64,000 nucleotides of DNA from Collimonas antrihumi (GTDB lineage: Bacteria; Pseudomonadota; Gammaproteobacteria; Burkholderiales; Burkholderiaceae_D): contig NZ_JAGQED010000004.1 of assembly GCF_018304965.1 (NCBI RefSeq), positions 124,001 through 188,000 of the forward strand, written 5' to 3'. The position numbers and the translations under genes are program-made. Shown piece by piece: positions 9,301 to 18,410 of this stretch. Position 1 is the first letter of the stretch. Each line of letters starts with the position of its first letter. The notes beneath the pieces are model-generated. The model searched no databases. It saw nothing but the letters and a program-made list of their open reading frames with translations, and had not been told where the DNA came from.

Positions 9301-10236
9301 TCAATTCTCCGTGGATTGCCAGAGCAAGGGATTGCCATGGCGGCGTGCGTAAACGGTTTCTCCCATCAGCAGATCCAAGGCTACGCTGGCAAGGTCGTCT
9401 GCCAGCGGTTCGAGGTAAGGATCTTTTTCCTGGTAGAAGATTTTCAGCCAGCTGTGGCATTCATCGCAGGTCTCGGCCTTGATGGCCGCTGAACCATCCT
9501 CTATGGCCTGATAGGCGATGCCTTTAGTGGAGTCGCAATAGCTGCATTTGATACGTACCATATGCCACTCGGCCGCGCACATGCTGCATTGCAGGTAGCG
9601 ATGCCCCTGCGATTGTCCATCCATGCGTACCACGCTGGCAACCGGCAGCGAGCCGCAGCATGGGCACAGGCCTGGCGTATCCAGCAGCGGTACGTCGCGT
9701 TCGCTAAAGCGGGTCACAAGATCGCAGCAGACCACTTGCAAGGCCGCAGCGTAAAACGGGGCGCTGGCAGGATCGACAATCTCATGATTGTTGCGCAGGA
9801 TCGCTTCGGCCTGGCTGTCACGTTCGTTAGCGCCGGTTTGTTGAAGGCGCGTTACCAGTTGTGTTACGGCTGCCGGGATATTGGCGGCTTCTGCGACGTG
9901 TTCGAGTAATTGATTCAAGACAGCTTGCCAATGCGGGCTGCGCACTTGATCTGTAGCCAGAATCAATGGCATCAAATGCGCGTGTGCCAGGTTGATGCGG
10001 GCCTGGTCCTGGGCATGATTGTCCGGCTCGCCGGCCAATTTGTTCAATGCTTGCTGTTGCGCCTCCGCCAATACCGCCATCAGGCTCAGGTAGCCACCGA
10101 TGGCATTTCCCGTTGCGAGTTGTTTCAGGCGTTGCGCGCGATTGCTGAATACGCTGGCGCGCTCCGGCATGCGAATGCGTGGAATGGCATTGTGATCAAG
10201 TGCTTCGATTTCACCCGGTTCGAGGATACGTTGCAA
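9301..10236 (-). CDS. fdhE: Formate dehydrogenase accessory protein FdhE
   Basis: The protein has 311 residues. The C-terminal half holds the rubredoxin-like metal sites of the family: CPCCGS near residue 188, CSMCAAEW near 214, CSYCDS near 228 and CDECHSW near 260. FdhE is a cytoplasmic maturation factor needed for active respiratory formate dehydrogenases. It interacts with the catalytic subunit before Tat export. It lies between fdnI and selA, with 10 bases to fdnI and none to selA, so it is clearly part of the same transcript. The other usual accessory gene, fdhD, is not present here. Confidence 0.94.
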   Translation of the reverse strand: MQRILEPGEIEALDHNAIPRIRMPERASVFSNRAQRLKQLATGNAIGGYLSLMAVLAEAQQQALNKLAGEPDNHAQDQARINLAHAHLMPLILATDQVRSPHWQAVLNQLLEHVAEAANIPAAVTQLVTRLQQTGANERDSQAEAILRNNHEIVDPASAPFYAAALQVVCCDLVTRFSERDVPLLDTPGLCPCCGSLPVASVVRMDGQSQGHRYLQCSMCAAEWHMVRIKCSYCDSTKGIAYQAIEDGSAAIKAETCDECHSWLKIFYQEKDPYLEPLADDLASVALDLLMGETVYARRHGNPLLWQSTEN

Positions 10237-10246
10237 GTTGATTCCT

Positions 10247-10888
10247 TCATTCGTCTGTCATTTTCCGGTACCAGGCCGGATGATGCTTGCGCGCCCAGGC
10301 GCGGCTGACCGTGCCGCGTGTCATGGCGCCTACCGTTCCCTTGATCCAGATGGCAGCATAAATATGCACGACGATGCCAACAATAAGCACGAAACCGCAA
10401 AAGGCATGCAGCACAACCGCAACCCGGATCACAAATATCGGGAACATCCAGGAAAACCAGGCGCGCCAGATGACAATGCCGGACAGCAGCAATCCTATCA
10501 TACAGGCGATCATGGTCCAGAACAGCAACTTCTGGCCAGCGTTGTAGCGGCCCACCGGCGGAAGGTTTTCTTCGCGATTGCTGACCACGTCGCGGATATC
10601 TTTTAACCAGTCGACATCATTCTTTTCGATCAGATTGTAACGCCAGAAACCGACCGCTAATATCGCAAAACTGACAAACATCACCAACCCGATGAACGGA
10701 TGCAAGATGCGCGTCCAGGTACCGCCGCCCAATACAAAGGTGAGCCAGAACATCGCTGGATGGAACAACGCCAGTCCGGATAGCGCCAGCACCACAAACG
10801 TGATGGCAACCAGCCAGTGGTTGATACGCTCCTTGGCGTTGTAACGTACGATGCTGTCTTTTTCCACGTCTCGTTCGGCGTTGTTCAT
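10247..10888 (-). CDS. fdnI: Formate dehydrogenase cytochrome b556 (gamma) subunit
   Basis: A 213-residue membrane protein with four hydrophobic helices (about residues 25-45, 65-85, 122-142 and 160-182). Candidate haem-ligating histidines are visible in [21 protein letters not shown] and VHIYAAIW. The subunit anchors formate dehydrogenase-N/O in the inner membrane, takes electrons from the iron-sulfur subunit and passes them to menaquinone or ubiquinone. Its start overlaps the fdxH stop by four bases (10885-10888), so the two are translationally coupled. The gene order alpha, beta, gamma, then fdhE is the standard one for these enzymes. Confidence 0.94.
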   Translation of the reverse strand: MNNAERDVEKDSIVRYNAKERINHWLVAITFVVLALSGLALFHPAMFWLTFVLGGGTWTRILHPFIGLVMFVSFAILAVGFWRYNLIEKNDVDWLKDIRDVVSNREENLPPVGRYNAGQKLLFWTMIACMIGLLLSGIVIWRAWFSWMFPIFVIRVAVVLHAFCGFVLIVGIVVHIYAAIWIKGTVGAMTRGTVSRAWARKHHPAWYRKMTDE

Positions 10889-11868
10889 GGCGGCAGATCC
10901 TGCGCGTTGATGTTGGGATCGTGGGGATCATTCGTGTTGACATCCGGTGCAGTGAGTAGTGCGGAACGCTTCGCCGTTCTGGATTCCTCCGCCTCTGCCG
11001 CCTCGTCATCCTCCGAGACCTCACTCGGTCCGATCTTGATATAGTGGAAAAATCCCGCCAGCGCCGTCAACGCGATGCCTGCCAGCGCCAGCGGCTTGGC
11101 GGCGCCTTTCCACAAACCGACCAACGGGCTGATGTGCGGGTTGTCTGGCAGGCCATGATAGAGCGAAGGCTTATCCGCATGATGCAATACGTACATGACA
11201 TGCGTGCCGCCGACACCCGGCGGGTCGTACAGGCCAGCCTGTCCGAAGCCGCGCTCCTTGAGATCGACTATGCGCTCTTCCGCGTGCGCCTTCATATCCT
11301 CTTTGGTGCCAAATACAATCGCGCCGGTAGGGCAAGTCTTGACGCAGGCCGGTTCCTGGCCCACGGCGACCCGATCTGAGCAGAGCGTGCACTTATAGGC
11401 TTTGTTGTCCTTCTTTGAAATGCGCGGCACGTCGAACGGGCAACCGGTGACGCAATAGCCGCAGCCGATGCAGTTTTCTTCGTGAAAATCGACAATCCCG
11501 TTGTTGTATTGGACGATTGCGCCGGGGGATGGACAAGCCTTGAGACATCCCGGATCTTCGCAGTGCATGCAGCCATCCTTGCGGATCAGCCATTCGAGAT
11601 TACCGTCCGGATTTTCGTATTCCGAGAATCGCATGACGGTCCATGAATGTTCCGTCATGTCAGGCGGATTATCCAGCACGCCGACGTTGACGCCGACCTC
11701 GTCGCGCAGATCGTTCCATTCCATGCAAGCGGTCTGGCAGGCTTTGCAGCCTATGCATTTGGTGACATCGATCAGCTTGGCGACAGTGCCGGTCACCGGC
11801 TCACGTACACCGGGCGGCGGCGTCGTGGTGGCGGAAACGCGTTTGACATCGAGTGATTGCAGGGCCAT
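10885..11868 (-). CDS. fdxH: Formate dehydrogenase iron-sulfur (beta) subunit
   Basis: The protein has 327 residues with four 4Fe-4S clusters. The cysteine runs are [14 protein letters not shown] near residue 38, [14 protein letters not shown] near 98, [16 protein letters not shown] near 135 and CTLCSD with [10 protein letters not shown] near 160-185. A single C-terminal hydrophobic helix (about residues 255-277) anchors it on the periplasmic side next to the cytochrome b subunit. It carries electrons from the molybdenum site to haem b. The C-terminal tail after the helix is longer and more acidic than usual. It starts 8 bases after the fdnG stop. No Tat signal is present, as expected, because it is exported together with FdnG. 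Confidence 0.95.
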   Translation of the reverse strand: MALQSLDVKRVSATTTPPPGVREPVTGTVAKLIDVTKCIGCKACQTACMEWNDLRDEVGVNVGVLDNPPDMTEHSWTVMRFSEYENPDGNLEWLIRKDGCMHCEDPGCLKACPSPGAIVQYNNGIVDFHEENCIGCGYCVTGCPFDVPRISKKDNKAYKCTLCSDRVAVGQEPACVKTCPTGAIVFGTKEDMKAHAEERIVDLKERGFGQAGLYDPPGVGGTHVMYVLHHADKPSLYHGLPDNPHISPLVGLWKGAAKPLALAGIALTALAGFFHYIKIGPSEVSEDDEAAEAEESRTAKRSALLTAPDVNTNDPHDPNINAQDLPP

Positions 11869-11876
11869 GGTTTCTC

Positions 11877-14800
11877 CTATGCCTTCTCAACCTTGACCAG
11901 GAACGACTTGAATTCCGGCGTCTGCGAATTGCCGTCGCCCACGCCAGGTGTCAGCGTGTTGGCCAGGTAGCCAGGTTTGGTCAAACCCTTGAAACCCCAA
12001 TGGATCGGGATCCCGACGTGATGCACCGGTTTGCCTTCAATCGTCATCTTCTTGATGCGTTTGGTCACCACAGCTACCGCAACGATATGACCGCGCTTGG
12101 AACTGACCTTGACGCGCTCACCGGCGACCACGCCGACTTCCTTCGCCAGCTCTTCGCCAATCTCGACAAACTGTTCGGGTTGGAGAATGGCGTTGAGACG
12201 CGCATGTTTAGTCCAGTAATGGAAATGTTCGGTGAGCCGATAGGTGGTGCCGACATGGGGGAATGCATCGGCCTTGCCGAACATGGCGCGGTCGTCGGGG
12301 AATACCCGCGCGCCCGGATTGCTGGTTGCCGCCGGATTTTTTGGAAACAACGGGTTATAGCCGACCGGCGTTTCGAACGGTTCGTAATGCACCGGGAACG
12401 GTCCTTCGGCCATGCCTGCCCTGGCAAAGAAACGCGCCACCCCTTCCGGATTCATGATGAACGGTCCCATGCCGCCGGCAGGCGCTTCGTCCACCTTGAA
12501 ATCGGGTACATCGACGCCGCCCCATTTCTGGCCGTTCCAGCCGATCACCTTGCGTTTTGGATCGAACGGTTTGCCGTTGAGATCGCATGATGCGCGGTTA
12601 TACAGGATGCGCCGGTTGGCCGGCCATGCCCATGCCCAGTTCAGGGTTTGCCCGATGCCGGTCGGATCGGAATTGTCGCGCCGCGCCATCTGGTTGCCGG
12701 CTTCGGTCCAGCTGCCGGCGAAAATCCAGCAGCCGCTGGCCGTGCTGCCGTCATCGCGCAGTTCGGCAAAGCCAGCCACTTGCTCGTTTTTCTTGCGGAT
12801 GATCTTGGTAGCATCCTTGGGATCCGCCAGGTCGCTGAGCGCGCGGCCGTTGTATTCCTTGGCCAGTTCTTCCGCGGTCGGGCTTTCCGGATTAGCGTAC
12901 GGCCATGACAGGTTGAGGATCGGATCCGGATATTTGCCGCCGTCCGCGGCGTACATCTTGCGAATCTTCAGGAACAGCGTCGACATGATTTCCAGATCGC
13001 TGCGCGCCTCGCCCGGAGGCGGTGCGCCTTTCCAGTGCCATTGCAGCCAGCGGCCGGAATTCACCAGCGAACCATCCTCTTCGGCAAAGCAGGTGGTCGG
13101 CAGGCGGAATACTTCAGTTTGTATCTTGCTCGGATCGACGTCATTGAACACGCCATGGTTCTGCCAGAACTCTGAGGTCTCGGTGGCCAGCGGATCCATG
13201 ATGACCAGGAACTTCAGATTGGCCAGGCTGGCGCCGATTTTTCCCTTGTCCGGCGCCGCCGCCAGCGGATTGAAACCCTGGGCGATATAGCCGTTGACCT
13301 TGCCTTGTTTCATCAGCTCGAACACTTGTAGCATGTCGTACGGCTTGTCCAGCTTGGGCAGATAGTCATAGCCCCAGTTGTTGTCTGCCGTGGCGGCATC
13401 GCCCCACCATGATTTCATCAGGCTGACATGGAACTTGCCGTAGTTCTGCCAATAACTCAGCTGATTGGGGCGCAATGGCTTGCTGGCGCGCGCGGCGATA
13501 TATTTGCCGTAGTCTTGCTCGGATTCCGACGGCAGCGTCATATAACCTGGCAGCAGATTGGTCATCAGCCCCAGATCGGTCAGCCCCTGAATGTTCGAGT
13601 GGCCGCGCAGGGCATTCATGCCGCCGCCGGCAATCCCGATATTACCTAGCAGCAGTTGCACCATTGCGCCTGTGCGGATGATTTGCGAGCCGATCGAATG
13701 CTGGGTCCAGCCGAGTGCGTACAAGATGGTGCCGGCACGCGTCGGCGATGCGGTGGATGCCAGCATCTCGCACACTTTCAGGAATTTCTCCTTGGGCGTG
13801 CCGCACACGCTCTCCACCATCTCCGGCGTATAGCGATCGTAGTGCTGTTTCATCAGGTTGAATACGCAGCGCGGATGGGCCAGGGTTGGATCGGTTTTTA
13901 CAAAACCGTCGTCGCCGAGTTCGTAGTCCCAGGTGGTCTTGCTGTAGTTGTGCTTTTCCGCGTTGTAGCCTGAGAAAATCCCGTCGTCGAAAGTGAAATC
14001 TTCCCGCACGATAAAGGTGAAGTCAGTGTAATTCTTGACGTACTCGTGTTGGATCTTATCCTTCTCCAGCAGGTAGCGGATGACACCGCCGAGGAAAATG
14101 ATATCCGTGCCGGTACGGATCGGCGCGTAGAAATCCGCCACCGAGGCCGAGCGCGTAAAGCGCGGATCTACCACGATCAGTTTCGCCTTGTTATGCGCCT
14201 TGGCTTCTGTCACCCATTTGAAGCCGCACGGGTGCGCCTCGGCTGCATTGCCGCCCATGATGAGAATAACGTCCGCATTCTTGATGTCGACCCAATGATT
14301 CGTCATCGCTCCACGGCCAAACGTCGGGGCAAGACCTGCCACCGTCGGACCGTGTCAGACACGCGCCTGGTTATCGAATCCCAGAATGCCAAGACTGCGT
14401 ATGGTTTTATGCGTCAGGTAGCCGACTTCATTGCTGCTGGCCGATGCCGCCAGCATGCCGGTGGTCAGCCAGCGGTTGACGGTTAAGCCCTCCGGCGTCT
14501 TTTCGACGAAATTCGCATCCCGGTCCTGCTTCATCAAGGTGGCGATGCGGCTCAGCGCATCGTCCCAAGACATGCGTTTCCATTCCTTGGAACCCGGTGC
14601 GCGATATTCGGGGAACTGGAGACGGCTCGGACTGTGTACGAAATCGAGCAAAGCCGCGCCTTTGGGACAGAGCGTGCCGCGATTGACCGGGTGATCCGGA
14701 TCGCCCTCGATGTGAATGATGCTGGCTTTGGCATTCTTGGCGCCATCGCCGAGGCTGTACATCAGGACTCCGCAACTGACGGAGCAGTAGGGGCAGGTGT

Positions 14801-14945
14801 TGCGGGTTTCGACGGTGCGCGTCAATTTATAGCTACGTACTTCCGCCAGCGCGGGCGCCGGCGAAAATCCCATCAGCGCCAGACTCGAACCTGCCAGGGT
14901 AGCGCCAGTCGTTTTAAGAAACTGGCGCCGCGACATTTGAACCAT
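11877..14945 (-). CDS. fdnG: Formate dehydrogenase major (alpha) subunit, selenoprotein with Sec197
   Basis: The coding region reads through an in-frame TGA at 14355-14357. The context is Ala-Arg-Val-Sec-His-Gly-Pro-Thr-Val-Ala, exactly the selenocysteine site of E. coli FdnG/FdoG, so the product has about 1022 residues with Sec at 197. ATG 14945 was chosen because GGGAGG lies 8 bases upstream and the N-terminus is a Tat signal ([10 protein letters not shown] followed by a hydrophobic core and ALA). A 4Fe-4S site follows (CPYCSVSCG and later LCPKGA), then the molybdopterin oxidoreductase domains and the C-terminal dinucleotide-binding domain. It oxidises formate in the periplasm. An ORF finder will split the gene in two at the TGA. 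This is not a pseudogene. Confidence 0.96.
14328..14357 (-). promoter_or_regulatory. Bacterial SECIS element of fdnG with UGA codon
   Basis: On the minus strand, TGA (14357-14355) is followed after 14 bases by the hairpin GGCA-GGTCT-TGCC (14340-14328). The GGUCU apical loop is the known SelB recognition feature of the E. coli fdhF and fdnG SECIS elements, and the distance from UGA is of the right order. Together with selA, selB and selC in the same cluster this makes recoding of the UGA essentially certain. Confidence 0.9.
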
Positions 14946-15002
14946 GGGGATACCTCCCTGTATGTATTCATGCCAAACCACTTGAGGAACCTGCTGGTTT
15001 TC

Positions 15003-15029
15003 ATTATAGATTGGATTCTTGTTTGTCAA
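15003..15029 (-). promoter_or_regulatory. Sigma-70-type promoter of the fdn-sel operon
   Basis: On the minus strand, a consensus TTGACA (15029-15024) is followed after 15 bases by TATAAT (15008-15003), or after 17 bases by TAATGA. It lies about 60 bases upstream of the fdnG start, in the 189-base gap divergent from kdoO. The near-consensus boxes suggest strong expression. I see no FNR or NarL site that I would defend. Confidence 0.6.
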
Positions 15030-15134
15030 CAGAACCAAATCAGACTGCCTTGTTTGTTTTCTAATTGGCAACTATTTGCCAGGCGAATCTATCGCGCTGT
15101 TCCCGCCATCATCGCAACGCGGCATAATACGGCC

Positions 15135-16016
15135 ATGGAACAACAAATTCTCGAAATCGATATTGCCGACTGGCAGATCAGCACCCCGAATTCGGCGTGG
15201 ATTTCTGCGCTTGAAGCGGGAAAAGTCCTGTATTTTCCGCATCTCAGCTTTACGTTTACGGCCGACGAACGGCGCTTCCTGACGCCGGCGGTGCGCGATC
15301 CCAAGAGTCGCAATATCAGCCTGGATGCCAATGGCAAGCTGAAAGGCGCGCTGGGCGACGCGGCTGATCAGGCGGCACTGGCCAACATGATCGGGCGCTT
15401 TCGGGCGCAAGCGCAGCAACTGATTTATTCCTTGCTGCCCGCTTATGCAGACACGCGCAGCGAACTGCGCATGGCGCCGACCAGTTATCGGCCGATGCAG
15501 GTGGAAAGCCGCGCCCAATCCTGGCGTGCCGATGATCGCCGCCTGCACGTTGATGCATTCCCGTCGCGTCCCAATTACGGCGAACGCATCTTGCGCGTAT
15601 TTGCCAATGTGAATCCGGACGGCGTGCCGCGCGTATGGCGGGTTGGCGAACCGTTCGAAGATGTGGCGCAACGGTTCTTGCCTAGGGTGAAAGCATACTC
15701 GCGCTGGCAGGCGCAGGCATTGAACGCCTTGCATGTCACCAAGTCCTTGCGCAGCGAATACGATCATCTGATGCTGCAATTGCATGACGCCATGAAATCA
15801 GATCCGGCATATCAAAAAGATGGTCCGCAGGTGACGCAGCCATTTGCCGCCGGATCGGTTTGGGTTTGTTTTTCCGACCAGACACCGCATGCCGTCATGT
15901 CGGGCCAGTACATGATGGAGCAAACCTTGCATCTGCCGGCAGCCAGGCAATACGATCCGGGCGCCAGTCCGCTGGCAATTTTGCGTCGCCTGACCGGCCG
16001 TGCGCTGACCGAATGA
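15135..16016 (+). CDS. kdoO: 3-deoxy-D-manno-octulosonic acid (Kdo) 3-hydroxylase
   Basis: The start was taken at ATG 15135, whose product begins MEQQILEIDIADW; the open frame extends upstream but runs antisense through fdnG. The 293-residue protein fits the Kdo hydroxylase family, an Fe(II)/2-oxoglutarate dioxygenase that turns Kdo of lipid A into D-glycero-D-talo-octulosonic acid. The likely metal ligands are the HVD in LHVDAFPSRP near residue 138 and a distal His in TPHAVMSGQ. The stop overlaps the waaA start as ATGA, so hydroxylase and Kdo transferase are translationally coupled, which strongly supports the call. Function at the residue level is inferred from family knowledge. Confidence 0.87.
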   Translation: MEQQILEIDIADWQISTPNSAWISALEAGKVLYFPHLSFTFTADERRFLTPAVRDPKSRNISLDANGKLKGALGDAADQAALANMIGRFRAQAQQLIYSLLPAYADTRSELRMAPTSYRPMQVESRAQSWRADDRRLHVDAFPSRPNYGERILRVFANVNPDGVPRVWRVGEPFEDVAQRFLPRVKAYSRWQAQALNALHVTKSLRSEYDHLMLQLHDAMKSDPAYQKDGPQVTQPFAAGSVWVCFSDQTPHAVMSGQYMMEQTLHLPAARQYDPGASPLAILRRLTGRALTE

Positions 16017-17335
16017 ACGCTGCATCGGGTTTTGATGCAGGGCGCGCCTGGCGCATCCGCTTGTTGTATTCCGCAGTATGGTGGCTGGCGATGCCTTTCG
16101 TATTGCTGCGCTTGTGGCGCCGCGGCGGCAAGGAGCCTGGTTACCGCCAGCATGTACCGGAGCGCATCGGCTTTTATCCGCCGCTGGCGCCGTCGCTGGC
16201 ATCGCGCAAATTCTTGTGGGTGCATGCGGTCTCGGTTGGTGAAACGCGCGCTGCCGAGCCGTTGATTGCAGCCATGCTGGATGCCTACCCAGAGCACGCT
16301 ATTTTGTTGACGCATATGACGGCGACCGGGCGCGCTACCGGACAGGCTTTGTTTGGCAAATCGCCGCGGGTGCTGCAATGTTTTCTCCCCTACGATACCG
16401 GCTGGATGGTGGGACGCTTCCTGCGCCATTTCTCACCTGGTCTGTGCGTGCTGATGGAAACCGAAGTGTGGCCGAACCTGATCGTCCAGTGCGGGCGTTA
16501 CAAGGTGCCGGTGGCGCTGGTGAATGCACGTTTGTCGGCGCGCTCCCTGCGTCGCGGCAAGCGCTTCTCCACATTGATGACCGAGGCTGCCAGCGGCATG
16601 TCCTGCGTTGGCGCACAAACCGAAGCAGACGCGGGACGTTTGCAGCAACTCGGCGGCAACAACGTGCACGTGACCGGCAACCTCAAGTTTGACGTTACGC
16701 CTTCTCCTGCCTTATTGGCAGTCGGCGCTGCGATGCGGGAGCAGATCGGCAGTCGCCCGGTGCTGCTGTGTGCCAGCACGCGCGATGGCGAAGAAGAGTT
16801 GATTCTCGATGCTTTGTCCAGGCGCGGCCGGGATCCTGCCTTTGCAGATTTGTTGACCATCATTGTGCCACGCCATCCGCAGCGGTTCGATGAAGTGGCC
16901 GACATGGCGGCAGCAAAGGGATTGCCGCCGTTGCGCCGCACCCGCCTGGCGGATGAGCCGGTACCGCCGCAAGTAAAGGTGCTGATCGGCGATTCGATGG
17001 GTGAAATGTTCGCCTATTACGCAATGTGCGATGTGGCGTTCATCGGCGGCAGTCTGCTGCCGATGGGCGGGCAAAACCTGATCGAGGCGTTTGCGGTTGG
17101 CAAGCCGGTATTGATCGGACCGCATACGTTCAATTTTTCAGATATTACCGAACAGGCGATTGCCGCCGGCGCTGCGCAACGAGTGAGCGACGTCGACACC
17201 ATGCTGGATATGGCACAGCAGCTATTGCAGGCGGATCAGCAACGCCAGGTGATGAGCGAGCAAGCCACCCAATTTGCGCAACAGCATCGTGGCGCTACCG
17301 CGCGGACCATGGCCCTGCTGGCGCCGTTTATTTAA
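16013..17335 (+). CDS. waaA: 3-deoxy-D-manno-octulosonic-acid transferase (Kdo transferase)
   Basis: The product has 440 residues from ATG 16013, overlapping the kdoO stop. WaaA transfers Kdo from CMP-Kdo to lipid IVA at the inner membrane. Visible features are the N-terminal membrane-associated helix (about residues 12-32), the WVHAVSVGETRAA block near residue 67 with the catalytic Glu, the METEVWPN motif near 145, and the C-terminal GGSLLPMGGQNLIEAFA and GPHTFNF motifs of the GT30 family. It is essential in most Gram-negative bacteria. With waaC at 4.6 kb and kdoO next door, it forms part of an inner-core LPS set split by the fdn-sel module. Confidence 0.95.
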   Translation: MNAASGFDAGRAWRIRLLYSAVWWLAMPFVLLRLWRRGGKEPGYRQHVPERIGFYPPLAPSLASRKFLWVHAVSVGETRAAEPLIAAMLDAYPEHAILLTHMTATGRATGQALFGKSPRVLQCFLPYDTGWMVGRFLRHFSPGLCVLMETEVWPNLIVQCGRYKVPVALVNARLSARSLRRGKRFSTLMTEAASGMSCVGAQTEADAGRLQQLGGNNVHVTGNLKFDVTPSPALLAVGAAMREQIGSRPVLLCASTRDGEEELILDALSRRGRDPAFADLLTIIVPRHPQRFDEVADMAAAKGLPPLRRTRLADEPVPPQVKVLIGDSMGEMFAYYAMCDVAFIGGSLLPMGGQNLIEAFAVGKPVLIGPHTFNFSDITEQAIAAGAAQRVSDVDTMLDMAQQLLQADQQRQVMSEQATQFAQQHRGATARTMALLAPFI

Positions 17336-17344
17336 TTTTTTACC

Positions 17345-18154
17345 ATGCACGCAACTTTCATTATCACCAAGGTGGTGAGCGCCTTATTACTTTTGCCGGC
17401 TAATCTTATCTTGTTGTGCATCGCCGGCATGCTGCTGCGGCGTGCTTATCCAAGTACCGGCATGGTCGTCAGCCTGACGTCATTGTTGCTGTTGGCCGTG
17501 TTAAGCACCAAGGCAGGTGCTTTGTTGCTGGTGGCGCCACTGGAGCAGCGTGTGTTACCGCTGGCGGTAGATGTGGCCGGTGCGACTAACGGCGCGCAGG
17601 CGATTGTCATATTGGGTATGGGCAAATTGGCAAATGCGCCAGAATATGACGGCGAAGATGTTGCAAGTTATTTGACCCTGGCGCGTTTGCGTTATGGCGC
17701 CAAGATGCATCGCCAGACCGGGCTGCCCATATTGGTTTCAGGCGGCATGCCTGACGGTTCGAAAATGTCGGAGGCGGCAGTGATGGCTCGCAGCTTACGC
17801 GAGGATTTTTCTACGCCGGTAAAATGGATCGAAGGAGCTTCCGACGATACTGAGCAAAATGCAAAATTCTCAGCCGCGATTCTGGCGCAGGCGGGCGTGA
17901 AGAAAATCATACTGGTGACCGATGCCTTGCATATGCCGCGATCTCAGATGATGTTTGCCCGGACTGGATTGGAAGTGGTGATCGCGCCGACCGTTTTTTT
18001 TAGCCGGGACCGGCTTACCTTGTTAAGTTTTTTGCCGTCGGGCGAGGGCATGCGTCGTAGCGGGTACGCTTTGCATGAGTGGCTGGGAGTATTCTGGTAC
18101 AAGGCTCGCCATGGTGATTCTCAACAAGCTGGCACTGTGTCGGTTACGAGGTGA
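17345..18154 (+). CDS. YdcF/ElyC/SanA-family (DUF218) membrane protein
   Basis: A 269-residue protein with two N-terminal hydrophobic helices (about residues 8-30 and 40-60) and a DUF218 domain. The latter shows the family blocks AIVILGMG, ILVSGGMP, DDTEQNA and ILVTDALHMPRS. Members such as ElyC act in cell-envelope biogenesis, probably in lipid-carrier or peptidoglycan metabolism, but the reaction is not established. It starts 9 bases after waaA, so it is likely cotranscribed with the Kdo genes. Transcription probably ends in the hairpin-rich element that follows at 18172-18387. Confidence 0.87.
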   Translation: MHATFIITKVVSALLLLPANLILLCIAGMLLRRAYPSTGMVVSLTSLLLLAVLSTKAGALLLVAPLEQRVLPLAVDVAGATNGAQAIVILGMGKLANAPEYDGEDVASYLTLARLRYGAKMHRQTGLPILVSGGMPDGSKMSEAAVMARSLREDFSTPVKWIEGASDDTEQNAKFSAAILAQAGVKKIILVTDALHMPRSQMMFARTGLEVVIAPTVFFSRDRLTLLSFLPSGEGMRRSGYALHEWLGVFWYKARHGDSQQAGTVSVTR

Positions 18155-18173
18155 TTTGAAGCTAGTGAGGAAA

Positions 18174-18194
18174 TAAAAACGCCGCACAAGTGCG
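18174..18194 (-). terminator. Terminator for the RND operon (left arm of nested element)
   Basis: Read on the minus strand, CGCAC-TT-GTGCG is followed by GCGTTTTTATT, a Rho-independent terminator in the right orientation for the efflux operon that ends at 18411. It lies at the far side of the nested element, so the transcript would include the whole element. Confidence 0.65.
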
Positions 18195-18363
18195 CAATGC
18201 CGTTCAGTTAAGTGATATGACGTGGCCAGCCGCCACGGCGGCTCCGTCATCCCCGCGAACGCGGGGATCCAAATTACCGAGTGAAACAATGAAAATGGAT
18301 TCCCGCGTTCGCGGGAACGACGCATGAGGGAGATATCTCTGGCGTCTTAACTGAACGGCATTA

Positions 18364-18386
18364 CCGCACAAGTGCGGCGTTTTTAT
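18364..18386 (+). terminator. Terminator for the waaA-ydcF operon (right arm of nested element)
   Basis: CCGCAC-AA-GTGCGG followed by CGTTTTTATT on the plus strand is a Rho-independent terminator for the operon that ends at 18154. As with its mirror image, it lies beyond the element, so the two convergent transcripts would overlap by about 190 bases. Confidence 0.7.
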
Positions 18387-18410
18387 TGCTCAGATTGACG
18401 CGATAAGGAA

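Larger units (their letters stand above)
18172..18387. repeat. Nested inverted-repeat element (copy B of the dispersed hairpin inside 41-bp inverted arms)
   Basis: The left arm 18172-18212 and right arm 18346-18387 are near-perfect inverted copies: the inner 17 bases (CTTAACTGAACGGCATT on the right) and the outer GTGCGGCGTTTTTATT are identical. Between them lies the dispersed hairpin pair CCCCGCGAACGCGGGG and ATTCCCGCGTTCGCGGGAA. Each outer arm also contains its own small hairpin and a T-tract pointing outward. The whole 216-base unit fills the gap between the convergent ydcF-like and nodT-like genes. It looks like a small transposed or hairpin-mediated unit rather than two separate terminators. 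Confidence 0.8.

Noticed and set aside
14342-14357. Apparent nonsense mutation or split gene in fdnG
   Set aside because: The TGA lies exactly at the Sec site ([13 protein letters not shown]), a SECIS hairpin follows, and selA/B/C are adjacent, so it is a recoded codon.
14634-15134. N-terminal extension of the Kdo hydroxylase frame
   Set aside because: It runs antisense through fdnG and its promoter. The family N-terminus starts at 15135.
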